The notes under the pieces are model-generated. The model was not told the DNA's origin, did no database searches, and saw only the letters and a program-made list of their open reading frames with translations. Of a stretch of 64,000 nt of DNA, positions 1 through 9,766 are shown in pieces. Numbering within the stretch: position 1 is the stretch's first letter; every line of letters starts with the position of its first letter. This DNA comes from Mesorhabditis belari. Its lineage: Eukaryota > Nematoda > Chromadorea > Rhabditida > Rhabditidae. The stretch lies in assembly GCA_958450365.1 (NCBI GenBank), contig CAUEEP010000890.1:452501-516500 (forward strand), read 5' to 3'. The translations under genes and the position numbers were made by a program.

Positions 1-432
1 ATGTATGCTAAAAACCTACAGTATCTTTGCTTAAGCTTAGCTAAATAGTAAGCTTAGCTTAATAGTAAGCTTAGCTTAGTAGGAAACTTCAAGCTACAGC
101 TAGCTTGAACCAATTCCTACAATATTCAGCTGTAAGATTGAATATCTTTCGATTTCTTTAGACACTCAGCCTCATCAGCTTTTCAGATTACTTTATGTAA
201 GTTCATAAAAACAAATTCTGACTAGAGATTTCCTTTTCTCCAAAATTTTTCATTAAAAACTCTTTTCAATCAATTTCCCACAATAAATCTTTTCTTTTTC
301 AGTTCTTTTCTTTTTCTTATTCTTCTTTTATTCATTTCTTTTGCTATAAATATCATTTTTTTTGATTTCATAAACGTCAATTACTTAAATTACTTCAATT
401 TTCTTCAGAAAGAAAGAAAAAGAAAATCGAAA

Positions 433-479
433 ATGGATAGCGAACAGGAGACTTCTTTCCTCATTATACCAAATAACAG
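433..479 (+). CDS. possible first exon, gene unidentified
   Basis: ATG followed by 15 codons (MDSEQETSFLIIPNN) and a CAG|GTGCTT donor in phase 2, after a pyrimidine-rich leader typical of nematode 5' ends. No following exon in the right phase was found: a short open stretch near 1601-1660 ends in TAA but needs phase 0. The next 430 bases are a tandem array. It could be the first exon of a gene whose remaining exons I did not recognise, or a chance ORF. Confidence 0.28.
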
Positions 480-534
480 GTGCTTGAAAATTTTTGGTTT
501 TGGTTTTGGTTTTTTAATTTCAACTTTTACTTCT

Positions 535-906
535 TATTTTACTTCTTATTAAGTACTTCTTATTAAGTACTTCTTATTAAGTACTTCTTATTTAGTACTT
601 CTTATTTAGTACTTCTTATTTAGTACTCCTTATTTAGTACTTCTTATTTAGTACTTCTTATTTAGTACTTCTTATTTAGTACTCCTTATTTAGTACTCCT
701 TATTTAGTACTTCTTACTTAGTACTTCTTATTAAGTACTTCTTATTTAGTACTCCTTATTTAGTACTCCTTATTTAGTACTCCTTATTTAGTACTCCTTA
801 TTTAGTACTTCTTATTTAGTACTTCTTATTTAGTACTTCTTATTAAGTACTTCTTATTAAGTACTTCTTATTAAGTACTTCTTATTAAGTACTTCTTATT
901 AAGTAC
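535..906. repeat. 14-bp tandem array
   Basis: About 26 units of the form TACTTCTTATTTAG / TACTTCTTATTAAG. Variants (TTT versus TAA, CTT versus CCT) come in blocks, which suggests segmental amplification. The stretch 907-1920 holds only short runs (GCGATCA near 1070-1110, GACAACTCTTT near 1155-1187) and no convincing gene. Confidence 0.9.
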
Positions 907-1924
907 TTTGTGATCATCAAAAAACCCTTTCTAACTCATCAATCGAAACGTTGAAACAGCTAAAGACAGTCAATGGTGACTAAACAAACAAACCATCATA
1001 ACAATCATAGGCAAAGTCTCAGCAGATCGCAGCTATACTGCTCTACTGAGTACAATACCTTGACCAGCGATCAGCGATCAGCAATCAGCGATCAAGTGAT
1101 CGTATGCAAGTGATCTTGCGCCCTCGAGAAACCGAAGTGATCCGGCCTTGGCAACTCTTTGACAACTCTTTGACAACTCTTTGACAACTAGGATTCACCC
1201 AACGAGCAAGGCCATCTGATGTCATCTGGCTGAGCATAAGCTGTAGCGTTACCACTACATAAAAGTGCCTCCCGACACCGAGAGAGCAAAGTTATCATTG
1301 CCTTGACTAGGTGGGATTGATTGATTCAGGCTTTTAAATGATACAAAATACAAATTGATTGGAGCGATGAATCCAGAGAAAATTAAGGCTTAATCTTAAG
1401 AGGCTCGAGTCTCAAGTCTTCTCAGTTTAACAGCTTGTTTAGCCAACAATTCTAAAAAAAAACGAAATTTTTGTCTTTTAAATGGCTCAAAACTAAACTC
1501 AAAACTCTCTAAAGAGTTTTGATTGTTCAAAAATCGATCTTTCACCACTTGAGTGTTGATTGTTGATTGTTATTCTTTCTCTTTCTTCTCAAAGATAATT
1601 ACTGCCGCCAAAACGGCCAACAATGGCGCTCAAATCCCCAAAGATGAAAATTAAATACTTGAGAGAAATCTTTCTGAATAGATTCTCTCTGAATTCTTTC
1701 TCTGAATAGATTTCTTCTCTTCTTCTTCTTTATTTCTTCTAGAAAACTATACTTTGCCTTTTGCTTTTTGATGATACCGTTATTTTGAGTGATTTTGGTA
1801 AGTGATAACTTTAAAACTTGCGAAAATTTGATCTAATTTTTGCTGAAAGAGAAACGCACCCTTTCTAGCACACTAGATACAAATAAAACACTTTAAATGG
1901 GTTGCTAGCAAATAGGAATTGACT

Positions 1925-1997
1925 TTATTTACTTTACTTTACTTTACTTTACTTTACTTTATTTTACTTTACTTTATTTTACTTTATTTACTTTATT
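1925..1997. repeat. (ACTTT)n microsatellite
   Basis: Pentamer run with a few ATTTT variants, just upstream of the MITE at 2039. Confidence 0.9.
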
Positions 1998-2038
1998 GAT
2001 TTTATCTACCCTAAAGCTACCAGCTTCTACCTCTTTAG

Positions 2039-2555
2039 ATACCGTAAATACTGTAATAGTACCCCCTGCCCTTGTACAGTCGCGTAGTCGCAGTCGCAAA
2101 AGTTTTTTAGTATTTCATTTTTTTCAAAGCACCCGTACTTTCAAAAAATTCGTCTTTGGTATCAAAAAATAGCTGAAATTCAGGGCTATTTTTTGATATT
2201 TAAACGAGCATTGTAGCTTAAACCAGTGTCGAGAAAAACGCGTTCAAAGCTAGACTACGCAACACTCCGCACCGTCATTATCTTTGGTATCAAAAAATAG
2301 CTGAAATTCAGCTATTTTTTGATATTTAAACGAGCATTGTAGCTTAAACCAGTGTCGAGAAAAACGCGTTCAAAGCTAGACTACGCAACACTCCGCACCG
2401 TCATTATCTTTGGTATCAAAAAATAGCCCTGAATTTCAGCTATTTTTTGATATTTAAACGCGCATTGTAGCATAAACCAGTGTCGAGAAAAACTCGTTCA
2501 AAGCTAGACTACGCGACACTGCGCACCGTCATTATGAGGGTGGGGTATTATTTCA
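2039..2555. mobile_element. MITE of the CCGTAAATACTG family, internally triplicated
   Basis: The left end is TACCGTAAATACTGTAATAG; the right end is a decayed inverse (GGGGTATTATTTCAGTATTTA). The internal module (TTTGGTATCAAAAAATAGC, then a hairpin, then CCAGTGTCGAGAAAAACGC to CGCACCGTCATTAT) occurs three times in tandem, at about 2153, 2281 and 2409. The simple form of the family is at 55209-55478, and other copies are at 17513, 38944 and 57560. Confidence 0.85.
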
Positions 2556-2619
2556 GTATTTAAGTAAGCACTTTTTCTTTGCTTTGCTTCTGGGGAAACT
2601 TTGCTGGAAAACTTTACAT

Positions 2620-2722
2620 AAACGCACCCTTTCTGGCTTATTTATACTATCATTGCAAATATAAATACGAATCAAATACGCTAGAAAGGTTGTGTTTACA
2701 TTTGAGTACGAAGTACAAAGTA
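2620..2722. repeat. short inverted repeat, AAACGCACCCTTTCTGG family
   Basis: AAACGCACCCTTTCTGG on the left and CTAGAAAGGTTGTGTTT on the right, followed by AGTACAAAGT. Related arms recur near 1853, 6205, 7065, 13470, 15245, 20248, 49632, 58972, 61335, 61410 and 61483. Confidence 0.6.
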
Positions 2723-2924
2723 TAAAGAGAAATGTAAGGTGATTTTTGACAACAAATTTTACAATGGTAATAACAATAATGGTAATATTTCTTTTAAAAT
2801 GGTAAATAATGAAAGATTTTGCACTGGGATTCATCTTAAAGTAGGGTCAGGGAAGAGGAAGAGGAAGAGGCTAGAGTCTAGAGCTTAGGCTTGACCCTAT
2901 CTATAAGGTTGGCCTTGCTAGCAT

Positions 2925-3432
2925 TTTTTTTTAGATATCATCAGTTTAACCTGCTCCTTAGCTGTTGTGACATCCAACTAGACGTTTCTATGTTTTGTAG
3001 CAATGCTACAGTAATCTGGGAGACAGATTCTAGATGGCACCCAAGTTACAGTAACTGCCTACCATTTTTTGAAAGATATCATCAGTTTAACCTATTCTTT
3101 GGCTTTTGTGACATCCAACTAGACGTTTCTATGTTTTGTAGCAATGCTACAGTAATCCGGGAGACAGATTCTAGATGGCACCCAAGTTACAGTAACCGCC
3201 TACCATCTTTTTTCAGATATCATCAGTTTAACATATTCTTTATCTGTTGTGACATCCAACTAGACATTTCTATGTTTTGTAGCAATGCTACAGTAATCTG
3301 GGAGACAGATTCTAGATGACACCCAAGTTACGCAGTTAGCCTACCATTTCTTGAAAGATATCATCAGTTTAACATATTCTTTATCTGTTGTGACATCCAA
3401 CTAAACATTTCTATGTTTCGTTTTGATGCTAC
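2925..3432. repeat. about 141-147-bp tandem repeat, 3.5 copies
   Basis: AGATATCATCAGTTTAAC restarts at about 2935, 3076, 3215 and 3356. Each unit runs through GACATCCAACTAGACRTTTC and TGCTACAGTAATC. The open frame across it (2891-3319) simply follows the repeat and is not taken as a gene. Confidence 0.85.
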
Positions 3433-3734
3433 AGTAATCCAGAAGTCATTTAAGCAAAAAGAGGAAAGATTTTACTATATTACTACAATAAAAGCGACAT
3501 ATATTAGAAAAATTTTCTTTTAAACCCTCAGCCAATTTCTCTCCGTTGCCCCGGTCACCCCAATAAGCTCGATTTTTCAAACCTCGAATTTACTAACTGA
3601 AATAAGAGAGATCATTAGAGAAATAGATCTCTAATCATCTCTTATTTATTTGAAATTTCACTAAAACAAGATTTTTATTAAAGAATTTTACTAATCTCAT
3701 CGATTTTCCAGTGTTATTTCTGATTTATACTAAA

Positions 3735-4672
3735 ATGCCGAATGTTAGCTTATCGGCGTGAGTTTTTTTTAGCCAAAAAAAAAGAGAAACCTTAAAGGAT
3801 AATCTTGCAGGGATAATCTCTATAAAAAGGTAAAAATAACTAAAATTCTCAAAGTTTATTATAAGTTTTAACAGTTTTTAACAAATTTTAACAAACAAAC
3901 AAACAAATTTCCTTTTTAGAAGAATGTCTCTGAGTGCAAGAACGACGAAAAACCCAATGATTCGCCACAAATCAACGGACAAATCGGGCGGTGGGAAAAG
4001 CGGGGGAATGATTGAAGCGATAAAGGTCGGTTTTTCAAGATTTTTGAGAGAAACAGTGATTGTTTTTGCTTTTGAGATGCTTTTGAGAAAAAGAAATAAA
4101 CTAAAAGTGAGCTTTTGTTGGAACTGGGGAACTTTATTGATTGAATTGATTGAATTGATTGAATTGGTTCGATTGGTTCGATTGGTTCGATTGGTTCGAT
4201 TGGTTCAATTCGTTCAATTCGTTCAATTGGTTCAATTCGTTCTCGTTCAATTGGTTCAATTGGTTCAATTGGTTCAATTGGTTCAATTGATTCAATTGGT
4301 TCAATTGGTTCAATTGGTTCAATTGATTCAATTGGTTCAATTGATTCAATTGGTTCAATTGGTTCGATTGGTTCGATTGGTTCGATTGGTTCAATTGGTT
4401 CTGGCTTTCTGTCTAGCAATTGCTTGCCTCAAGATGTTACTATTAAAATCGTTGAACTGTTGTTTTTTTCAATTCAATCAATTCAATCAATTCAATCAAT
4501 TAAATCAATTCAATCAATTCAATCAATTCAATCAATTAAATCAATTAAATCAATTAAATCAATGGGGAATCTGAAACTGAAATCAAAATCTATCAAATGA
4601 GTTTCCTGGTGTGTTTTACATCGAAAATTTCATTGAATCGAATATTTCACGTCAAAATGGTTTCTTTAAAAG
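3735..4672 (+). CDS. partial gene, three exons, basic Ser/Gly-rich N-terminus
   Basis: Exons 3735-3757, 3920-4025 and 4602-4672 join in consistent phases (2, 0, 2) with donors GTGAGT, GTCGGT and GTTGCG. The first 43 residues are basic and rich in Ser, Thr and Gly (start MPNVSLSARM, then KSGGGKSGG). The third exon adds a compact hydrophobic/aromatic segment beginning FPGVFYIENFIESN. Its acceptor (ATCAAATGAG) is weak. The intron between exons 2 and 3 is mostly a TTCAATTGG array. The end of the gene is not found; 7434 onward (acceptor CCCAG, phase 2) is a possible later exon. I do not recognise the family. Confidence 0.42.
4130..4565. repeat. TTCAATTGGT and CAATTCAAT arrays
   Basis: A 10-bp array (TTCAATTGGT, with TTCGATTGGT variants) fills 4130-4402 and a (TCAATTCAA) array fills 4465-4565. 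The open frames on both strands here (LVQLVQ, NQLNQL, EPIEPI) are translations of the repeat. It lies in an intron of the 3735 gene. Confidence 0.93.
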
Positions 4673-4754
4673 GTTGCGAAAAGAAAATAGCATTACATTA
4701 CGGTATTTGAGAAAAGGGGCAATTTTTAGAAAGCGTTTAGAGTTCGAAGGTGCT

Positions 4755-5695
4755 TTCTGGAGTACTGTAGCGCAAAGTAGAGCGAAAACTTTTTGAAAAA
4801 GCATGGGAAATGCTTTACTTATATCAAAAGTGTCAAAAGTTATATAGGGAATTGTGGCCCTGAATCTTGGCTACATTTCTCTACCAAAAACTTCCCGATT
4901 GGATTTGTACAACTCATTTAACAAGCGCTTGAATGAGCGCTAATCGACATCTCTCCAAATCTCTCATTTCGTCGCTTTTCTCTATTAAAAATTGTTAAGA
5001 AAAGCTTTTCAATATTGGGAAAATAGAGTTTAACATCATTTAATAATATTAAGAATTACAATTAACTTTTTTGACCGAATGAACTGAACTGAACTGAACT
5101 GGAGCTGAAATTAACTGGCAGAACCAAAAGTGGCTAACCAGAAGTACAAGGTGACTTTTTGGAAAAGTAGCTGGGAAATGTGTAATTGATTTCAAAGGTA
5201 AGTGTTCTATAGAGAATTGTAGCCCTGAATCTTGGCTACATTTATCTACCAAAAACTTCCCGATTGGATTTATACAACTCATTTAACAAGCGATTGAATG
5301 AGCGCTAATCGAAACTGTCATTTGGCTGCTTTTTTGCTGCTGAAACTGCTTTTTTCTATTAAAAATTGTTAAGAAAAGCTTTTCAATATTGGAAAAATAG
5401 CGTTTAACATCATTTAATAACATTAAGAATTAATTAACTCAATCACAATTAACTTTTTTGACTGAAATGGCATAGCCAAAAGTGGCTAAACGATAGTTTT
5501 GTAAAGATGTCGATTAGCGCTCATTCAAGCGCTTGTTAAGCAAGTTTTATAAGTTGAATTGAAAAGTTTTTGGTAGAGAAATGTTGCCGAGAATCAGAGC
5601 TACAATCCTCTATATAACACTTGAAACTTTTGAAATAAGTAAAGCATTTGGCAGATACTTTTTCTGTCGCTATACTTTGCGGTCACTCTGTAGAG
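4755..5695. mobile_element. TIR element with long imperfect inverted ends
   Basis: The left arm (4755 to about 4965: GTAGCGCAAAGTAGAGCG, AAATGCTTTACTTAT, ATATAGGGAATTGTGGC, CTACCAAAAACTT, AAGCGCTTGAATGAGCGC) returns inverted at about 5505-5690. Part of the left arm, with the ATTTAATAAYATTAAGAAT stretch, is repeated directly near 5205-5420. No transposase frame is visible, so it is non-autonomous, class unknown. Confidence 0.7.
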
Positions 5696-5714
5696 TGGAG
5701 GCAGTTTAATCTAC

Positions 5715-5761
5715 AGCACAACGATCTACAGCACTTCTATAGTGCTGTAGATCGTTGTGCT
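5715..5761. repeat. perfect 21-bp inverted repeat, 5-nt loop
   Basis: AGCACAACGATCTACAGCACT, a 5-base spacer, then its exact reverse complement. The surrounding sequence 5762-6360 is AT-rich and gene-free apart from an AGCTCTTTT run at 5981-6030. Confidence 0.85.
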
Positions 5762-6364
5762 AATAGTAAAATGATTTTAAAAAACCTTTAAACCTCAACA
5801 ATTTCTCACCAAACTCTTAAAGAAATATTTGATTTTACGGAAAAAAAAGGGAAATAAACGATTGTTTTTCTTTTTTAAGCCATCTGGTGCCTTCAAAAAG
5901 AAGAATAAAAAAGAGAAATCATTTCCAGATTCCCATAAAATTCACTCAACCAAAAATTTCTTTTCAATTTTTGTTCTTTAAGCTCTTTTAGCTCTTTTAG
6001 CTCTTTAAGCTCTTTTAGCTCTTTAAGCAATTGTTTCTCTGGCTTCTCTGGCCAAAGATTTAAGTCTTTTTTCCTTCTTTAAATCATAATCAACTATAAT
6101 CTTTGCCGGATCTAATCTCACAAAAAAATCAAAGCAATTTTTGGCGCATTCATTATTCAAAATCTTTTAAGTCTCTTCAAGATTTTTGAGTACTTTCATC
6201 TAGTAAACGCACCCTTTCTAGTGCACCTTCTAGCCGTTTTTTTTTGTAATTTTGACAGGAAATGAAATGGAAATAAAATTTAATACGAAAGAAAGAGTGT
6301 TTTTATAAAGTTTGAGCCAACTAACGAGTATGTTCTAAATAAAGTACTGTATACTGTATTGTGG

Positions 6365-6990
6365 TTATCGGATCGATCCGACAAGACTGATCCGATCCGT
6401 CCAACCGAGCCAGCCAGATCCGATGGGTTCAATCAATCGGCCTAGCCCAATCCGATCCACTCAACCGATCGGTGTAGCCCGATCCGATCCAATTCGATTC
6501 GATAAGGTCGACCAATCGGTCTGGCTTGATTCGATCCGATTGATCGATCGTTCTAGTCCAATCCGATCCATCCAACCGATTGAGCTAGCCCGATCCGATC
6601 CCTAGCTTGCTTCGACCAATCGTTCTAGCCCAATCCGATCCATCCAACCGATCGGTGTAGCCAGATCCGATCCCTAGCTTGCTTCGACCAATTGTTCTAG
6701 CCCAATCCGATCCATCCAACTGATCGGTGTAGCCAGATCCGATCCGCTAGCTTCGACCAATCGTTCTAGCCCAATCCGATCCATCCAACCGATCGAGCTA
6801 GCCCGATCCGATGGGTCCGACCAATCGTTCTACCCCAATCCGATCCATCCAACCGATCGGTGTAGCCAGATCCGAATCGATCCGATCGACCAATCGGTCT
6901 CGCCCGACCCAATCCATTAAACCGATCGAACTAGCCCCAACCGATCCACTAGCTTCAACCAATCGGCCTAGCCCGATTCGATCTGATTTT
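6365..6990. repeat. GATCCGATCC/CCGATCGG-rich tandem repeat
   Basis: About nine degenerate units of 65-75 bp built from CCAATCCGATCCATCCAACC, GATCGGTGTAGCC and CTTCGACCAATCG. It is GC-richer than its surroundings and dense in GATC/CGATCG. ORFs on both strands are repeat translations. Confidence 0.88.
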
Positions 6991-7602
6991 CCCAAAAAAA
7001 AATGTCTACTGCATAGCACTGAATTCGAGATGATTTTTGGTGTACTTTATCATTTGGTCTATGCCAGAAAAGGTGCGCTTACCGGTTCGCATAAAGTACA
7101 CTCAAAGACTATGCTAATAAGTGAAAATTTTCTCTAAATAACTGTTAACCCATACAAATTTGACTCAAAACCAATCTATATCCAGAAAAAAAGTCAAAAG
7201 AAAACAATATTCATAAATATTTTAAATTCCTCCTCTTTCCTCCTCTTTCCCCAATTTTTCGGCGTTTTTCCCTTTTCTTCTTTTGTCACACCGGGTAACG
7301 AACGAAAATTTAAATCTTTTTCAAAAAAAAAAAATACTTTAAAACAATAAATTTACTGAATATTTGAAGTTTTTTGCAAATTAAACTCAAAAACTAAACA
7401 TAAACTCAATCTCTTTTAGCTTAAAATTCCCAGGAATATGTTCTTGACGGGAAAATCTCATACATTTTATATTCACCTTTTGATTCGATTCTTGAAATTC
7501 TTGAAATTCTTCAAATCGCAGTTTTTTATAGATTTAGAACCTTTTTTCTTTAGAGAAAACAAGAATTTGATCATAGAATTTGATTAGAATTTGATTATTC
7601 TA

Positions 7603-7818
7603 TTAGGTTGTCCAATAAGTAATGCGTGTTACTTATTTCGATGTTACTCATCGAAACCAGCTTCATTCTATTATGACGGACTTCACTCTTTGCTCGGACG
7701 ATGGAGAAATGTTGTTGATTGTTGTGGAGAATATATCGATTATTAAAGTTCTCTTTTGTTAATTTTGTGATATTTTGAAAATCGTGTCAAAACACGCATT
7801 ACTTATTGGACAACCTAA
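7603..7818. mobile_element. mariner-type MITE (TTAGGTTGTCCAATAAGT)
   Basis: 216 bp with inverted ends of about 28 bp (TTAGGTTGTCCAATAAGTAA and its inverse), flanked by TA on each side. There is no coding capacity. Ends beginning TTRGGTTG are usual in mariner elements; this family differs from the TTGGGTTG families elsewhere in the window. Confidence 0.88.
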
Positions 7819-7825
7819 TATAACA

Positions 7826-8066
7826 AAACCTTTGATTCTTGTCATTCTTTGGATTCTTTTGGCTCTTTTGATTGTTTTGATTGTTTTGATTCTTTTGATT
7901 CTTGTCATTCTTTTAATTCTTTTTTAATTCTTTTCATTCTTTTTTCATTCTTTTTTCATTCTTTTTTGATTCTTTTGATTATTTTCATTCTTTTTTAATT
8001 CTTTTCATTCTTTTCGTTCTTTTTTTCATCCTTTTTCATCCTTTTTTCATTCTTTTCATTTTTTTA
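7826..8066. repeat. TTGATTCTTTT / CATTCTTTT pyrimidine-rich run
   Basis: Imperfect 10-12-bp units of C/T-rich DNA. The gap before it (7140-7600) has no gene that I can support beyond the possible exon at 7434. Confidence 0.8.
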
Positions 8067-8134
8067 GACTTTTAGAAACAGGAAATCTTTCTAGAAATCA
8101 TTTCTAAACATTTCTAAACCTGGATACTCTAAAG

Positions 8135-8344
8135 ATGGTCGCCGAACTGCAACTAACAACACCAAATTCGATAAAACGCGGGAATTCGTTTAAAAAACTA
8201 CTGAAGATGAACTCGAGATCGAATTTCTCCGATAAGCAAGTACTTGGTTTTGAAGAAATTCTCGTGAAAGTAGCATCTAATGACATCCATTCACTTCAAC
8301 TATTGTTAGAAATTTTAGCGTTACTTGACCAGGTTCCTTACTAG
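8135..8344 (+). CDS. small ORF or terminal exon, unidentified
   Basis: 69 codons ending at TAG, with a Lys/Asn-rich first half and a Leu-rich, probably helical second half (SLQLLLEILALL). An acceptor-like CTAAAG lies just before the ATG, so it may be a last exon, perhaps of the 3735 gene. The minus-strand ORF over the same bases is its shadow. No homology recognised. Confidence 0.28.
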   Translation: MVAELQLTTPNSIKRGNSFKKLLKMNSRSNFSDKQVLGFEEILVKVASNDIHSLQLLLEILALLDQVPY

Positions 8345-8356
8345 ACCCCTTTGCTC

Positions 8357-8436
8357 GCACACAACCCAGTGACGTAGCGCATTGCCAAAGCTCTCGACTA
8401 TGAGTCGAAGCCTCCCTGGTTCGATCCCATCCTCGC
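8357..8436 (+). tRNA. tRNA-like sequence, anticodon loop CTATGAG
   Basis: A-box-like GACGTAGCGCATTGCC, an anticodon stem TCGA/TCGA with loop CTATGAG (U33, anticodon AUG) and a good B box (GGTTCGATCCC), followed by a T run (CGTTTTTCATTTTTTTT). The acceptor stem does not pair well, so this is a tRNA relic or tRNA-derived repeat. Confidence 0.42.
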
Positions 8437-8492
8437 CTCTCGTTTTTCATTTTTTTTCCTTTTTCCGATTAAGTCTTGGATTGATACCACAC

Positions 8493-8648
8493 TTAACACG
8501 TTGACGACATTGTCACCTGATGCTGTCTGATACATATTCGTTCGCCTGGGAGATTGTCACCTGATTTCGGGTGACATTTTTGTCGAAAAAAACAACGTTG
8601 TCCCATGCGATTGTTTGTGCAAAAACGCTATTGTCGTCAACGTGTTAA
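8493..8648. mobile_element. piggyBac-type MITE (TTAA ends)
   Basis: TTAACACGTTGACGACA at the left and TGTCGTCAACGTGTTAA at the right: 17-bp perfect ends including the TTAA target, about 156 bp in all. TTAA target duplication plus CACGTTGACG ends is the usual form of piggyBac-derived MITEs. Confidence 0.82.
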
Positions 8649-8694
8649 GTATCAAATACCAGAATTTTTTCTTATTTTGGTGTCAACGTCCATC

Positions 8695-8822
8695 AAAGAT
8701 ATCTCGAATCAAAGACATCTCGAATGAAAGAAATCTCGAATGAAAGATATCTCGAATGAAAGACTTCTCGAATCAAAGATATCTCGAATCAAAGACTTCT
8801 CGAATCAAAGACTTCTAACAAC
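8695..8822. repeat. ATCTCGAATSAAAGAY 18-bp repeat
   Basis: Seven units of GAATGAAAGATATCTC or close variants. From 8823 to 9375 no gene, element or RNA is evident. Confidence 0.85.
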
Positions 8823-9377
8823 ACCCAAAACAAGAGTTTTTCAGTAAAATTTCTTCAATTAACGCAAATACTTTCTAACATTCAGGAAAAGCTTTCGAAA
8901 TATTAAAGTCATTTATTATATTTTCTTTCTTTTACTTCTCAACTTCCCCTTTTTTCTTTTTCCCTTTTCCCTTTCCCGCCAAATTTTCAATTAGCACTTT
9001 CAATTAGAAAAACCCATTTTCAACTGCCGCTTTTTCGTGATAGATTTGAGATTTCTCATTCGAAAGAAAACTTCGCCAAAAGCTTTGACCAACAAATATT
9101 CGAAAGCTAGACTAAATCATTGATAATATTTCTTGTTTTTATCCCCATGCCCCAACTAAATCAAGCGAATAAGAAGAAACTCGCAAGGAAGACCTCTTTT
9201 GCCCCAACGAGTGCTTTCGATATGGTAAATTTTTTGAATTTGAATTTTTTTTGTTTTTCGAACCATTTGGTTCACTGATTCACTTCTCACGGGCCATTTA
9301 ATGAACGAAACGCGCTCGGAGGCGCCTAATCTTTTCACCATCTGATATTAGCTTTGATGGTAACAGTTCACTTGTTT

Positions 9378-9536
9378 CCTAAGCCTAAGCCTAAGCCTAA
9401 GCCAAGCCTAAGCCAAGCCTAAGCCTAAGCCTAAGCTAAGCCTAAGTTAAGCCTAACCTAAGCTAGCCTAAGTTAAGCTTTGATGGTAACAGTTCTCTTG
9501 TTTCCTAAGCCTAAGCCTAAGCCAAGCCTAAGCCTT
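9378..9536. repeat. interstitial telomeric repeat (GCCTAA)n
   Basis: Runs of GCCTAA with GCCAAGCCTAA variants, the complement of the nematode telomere unit TTAGGC. Two blocks are separated by a copied segment (AGCTTTGATGGTAACAGTTC). Confidence 0.9.
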
Positions 9537-9766
9537 TGACATTCAAGTCTCAACACTTCTATCGACTTAAGCAATGTCCCATAGCGTGCATCGAAGCTCT
9601 GTGAAGCTTTTTCCTAGCACTAAATTAAACGTTTTTTTAAAACCAAAGCTTAGAACAAAGAAAACAAAAAATTACAACAAAAACTAAGAAAAGAACAAAA
9701 ATTTAAAAGAGTTTTCCTTGTAAAACAGTGAAATTCTATTGTAAGAGAGATGAGGCGGTAATTGTG

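Noticed and set aside
1601..1660. Short open stretch IITAAKTANNGAQIPKDEN ending in TAA, as last exon of the 433 gene
   Set aside because: Needs phase 0 but exon 433-479 ends in phase 2; the acceptor is weak and no other exon links them.
2891..3319. 142-aa Cys-containing ORF with internal repeats
   Set aside because: The repeat period (about 140-147 bp) is a DNA-level tandem repeat with indels. The ORF is limited to the repeat and has no splice context.
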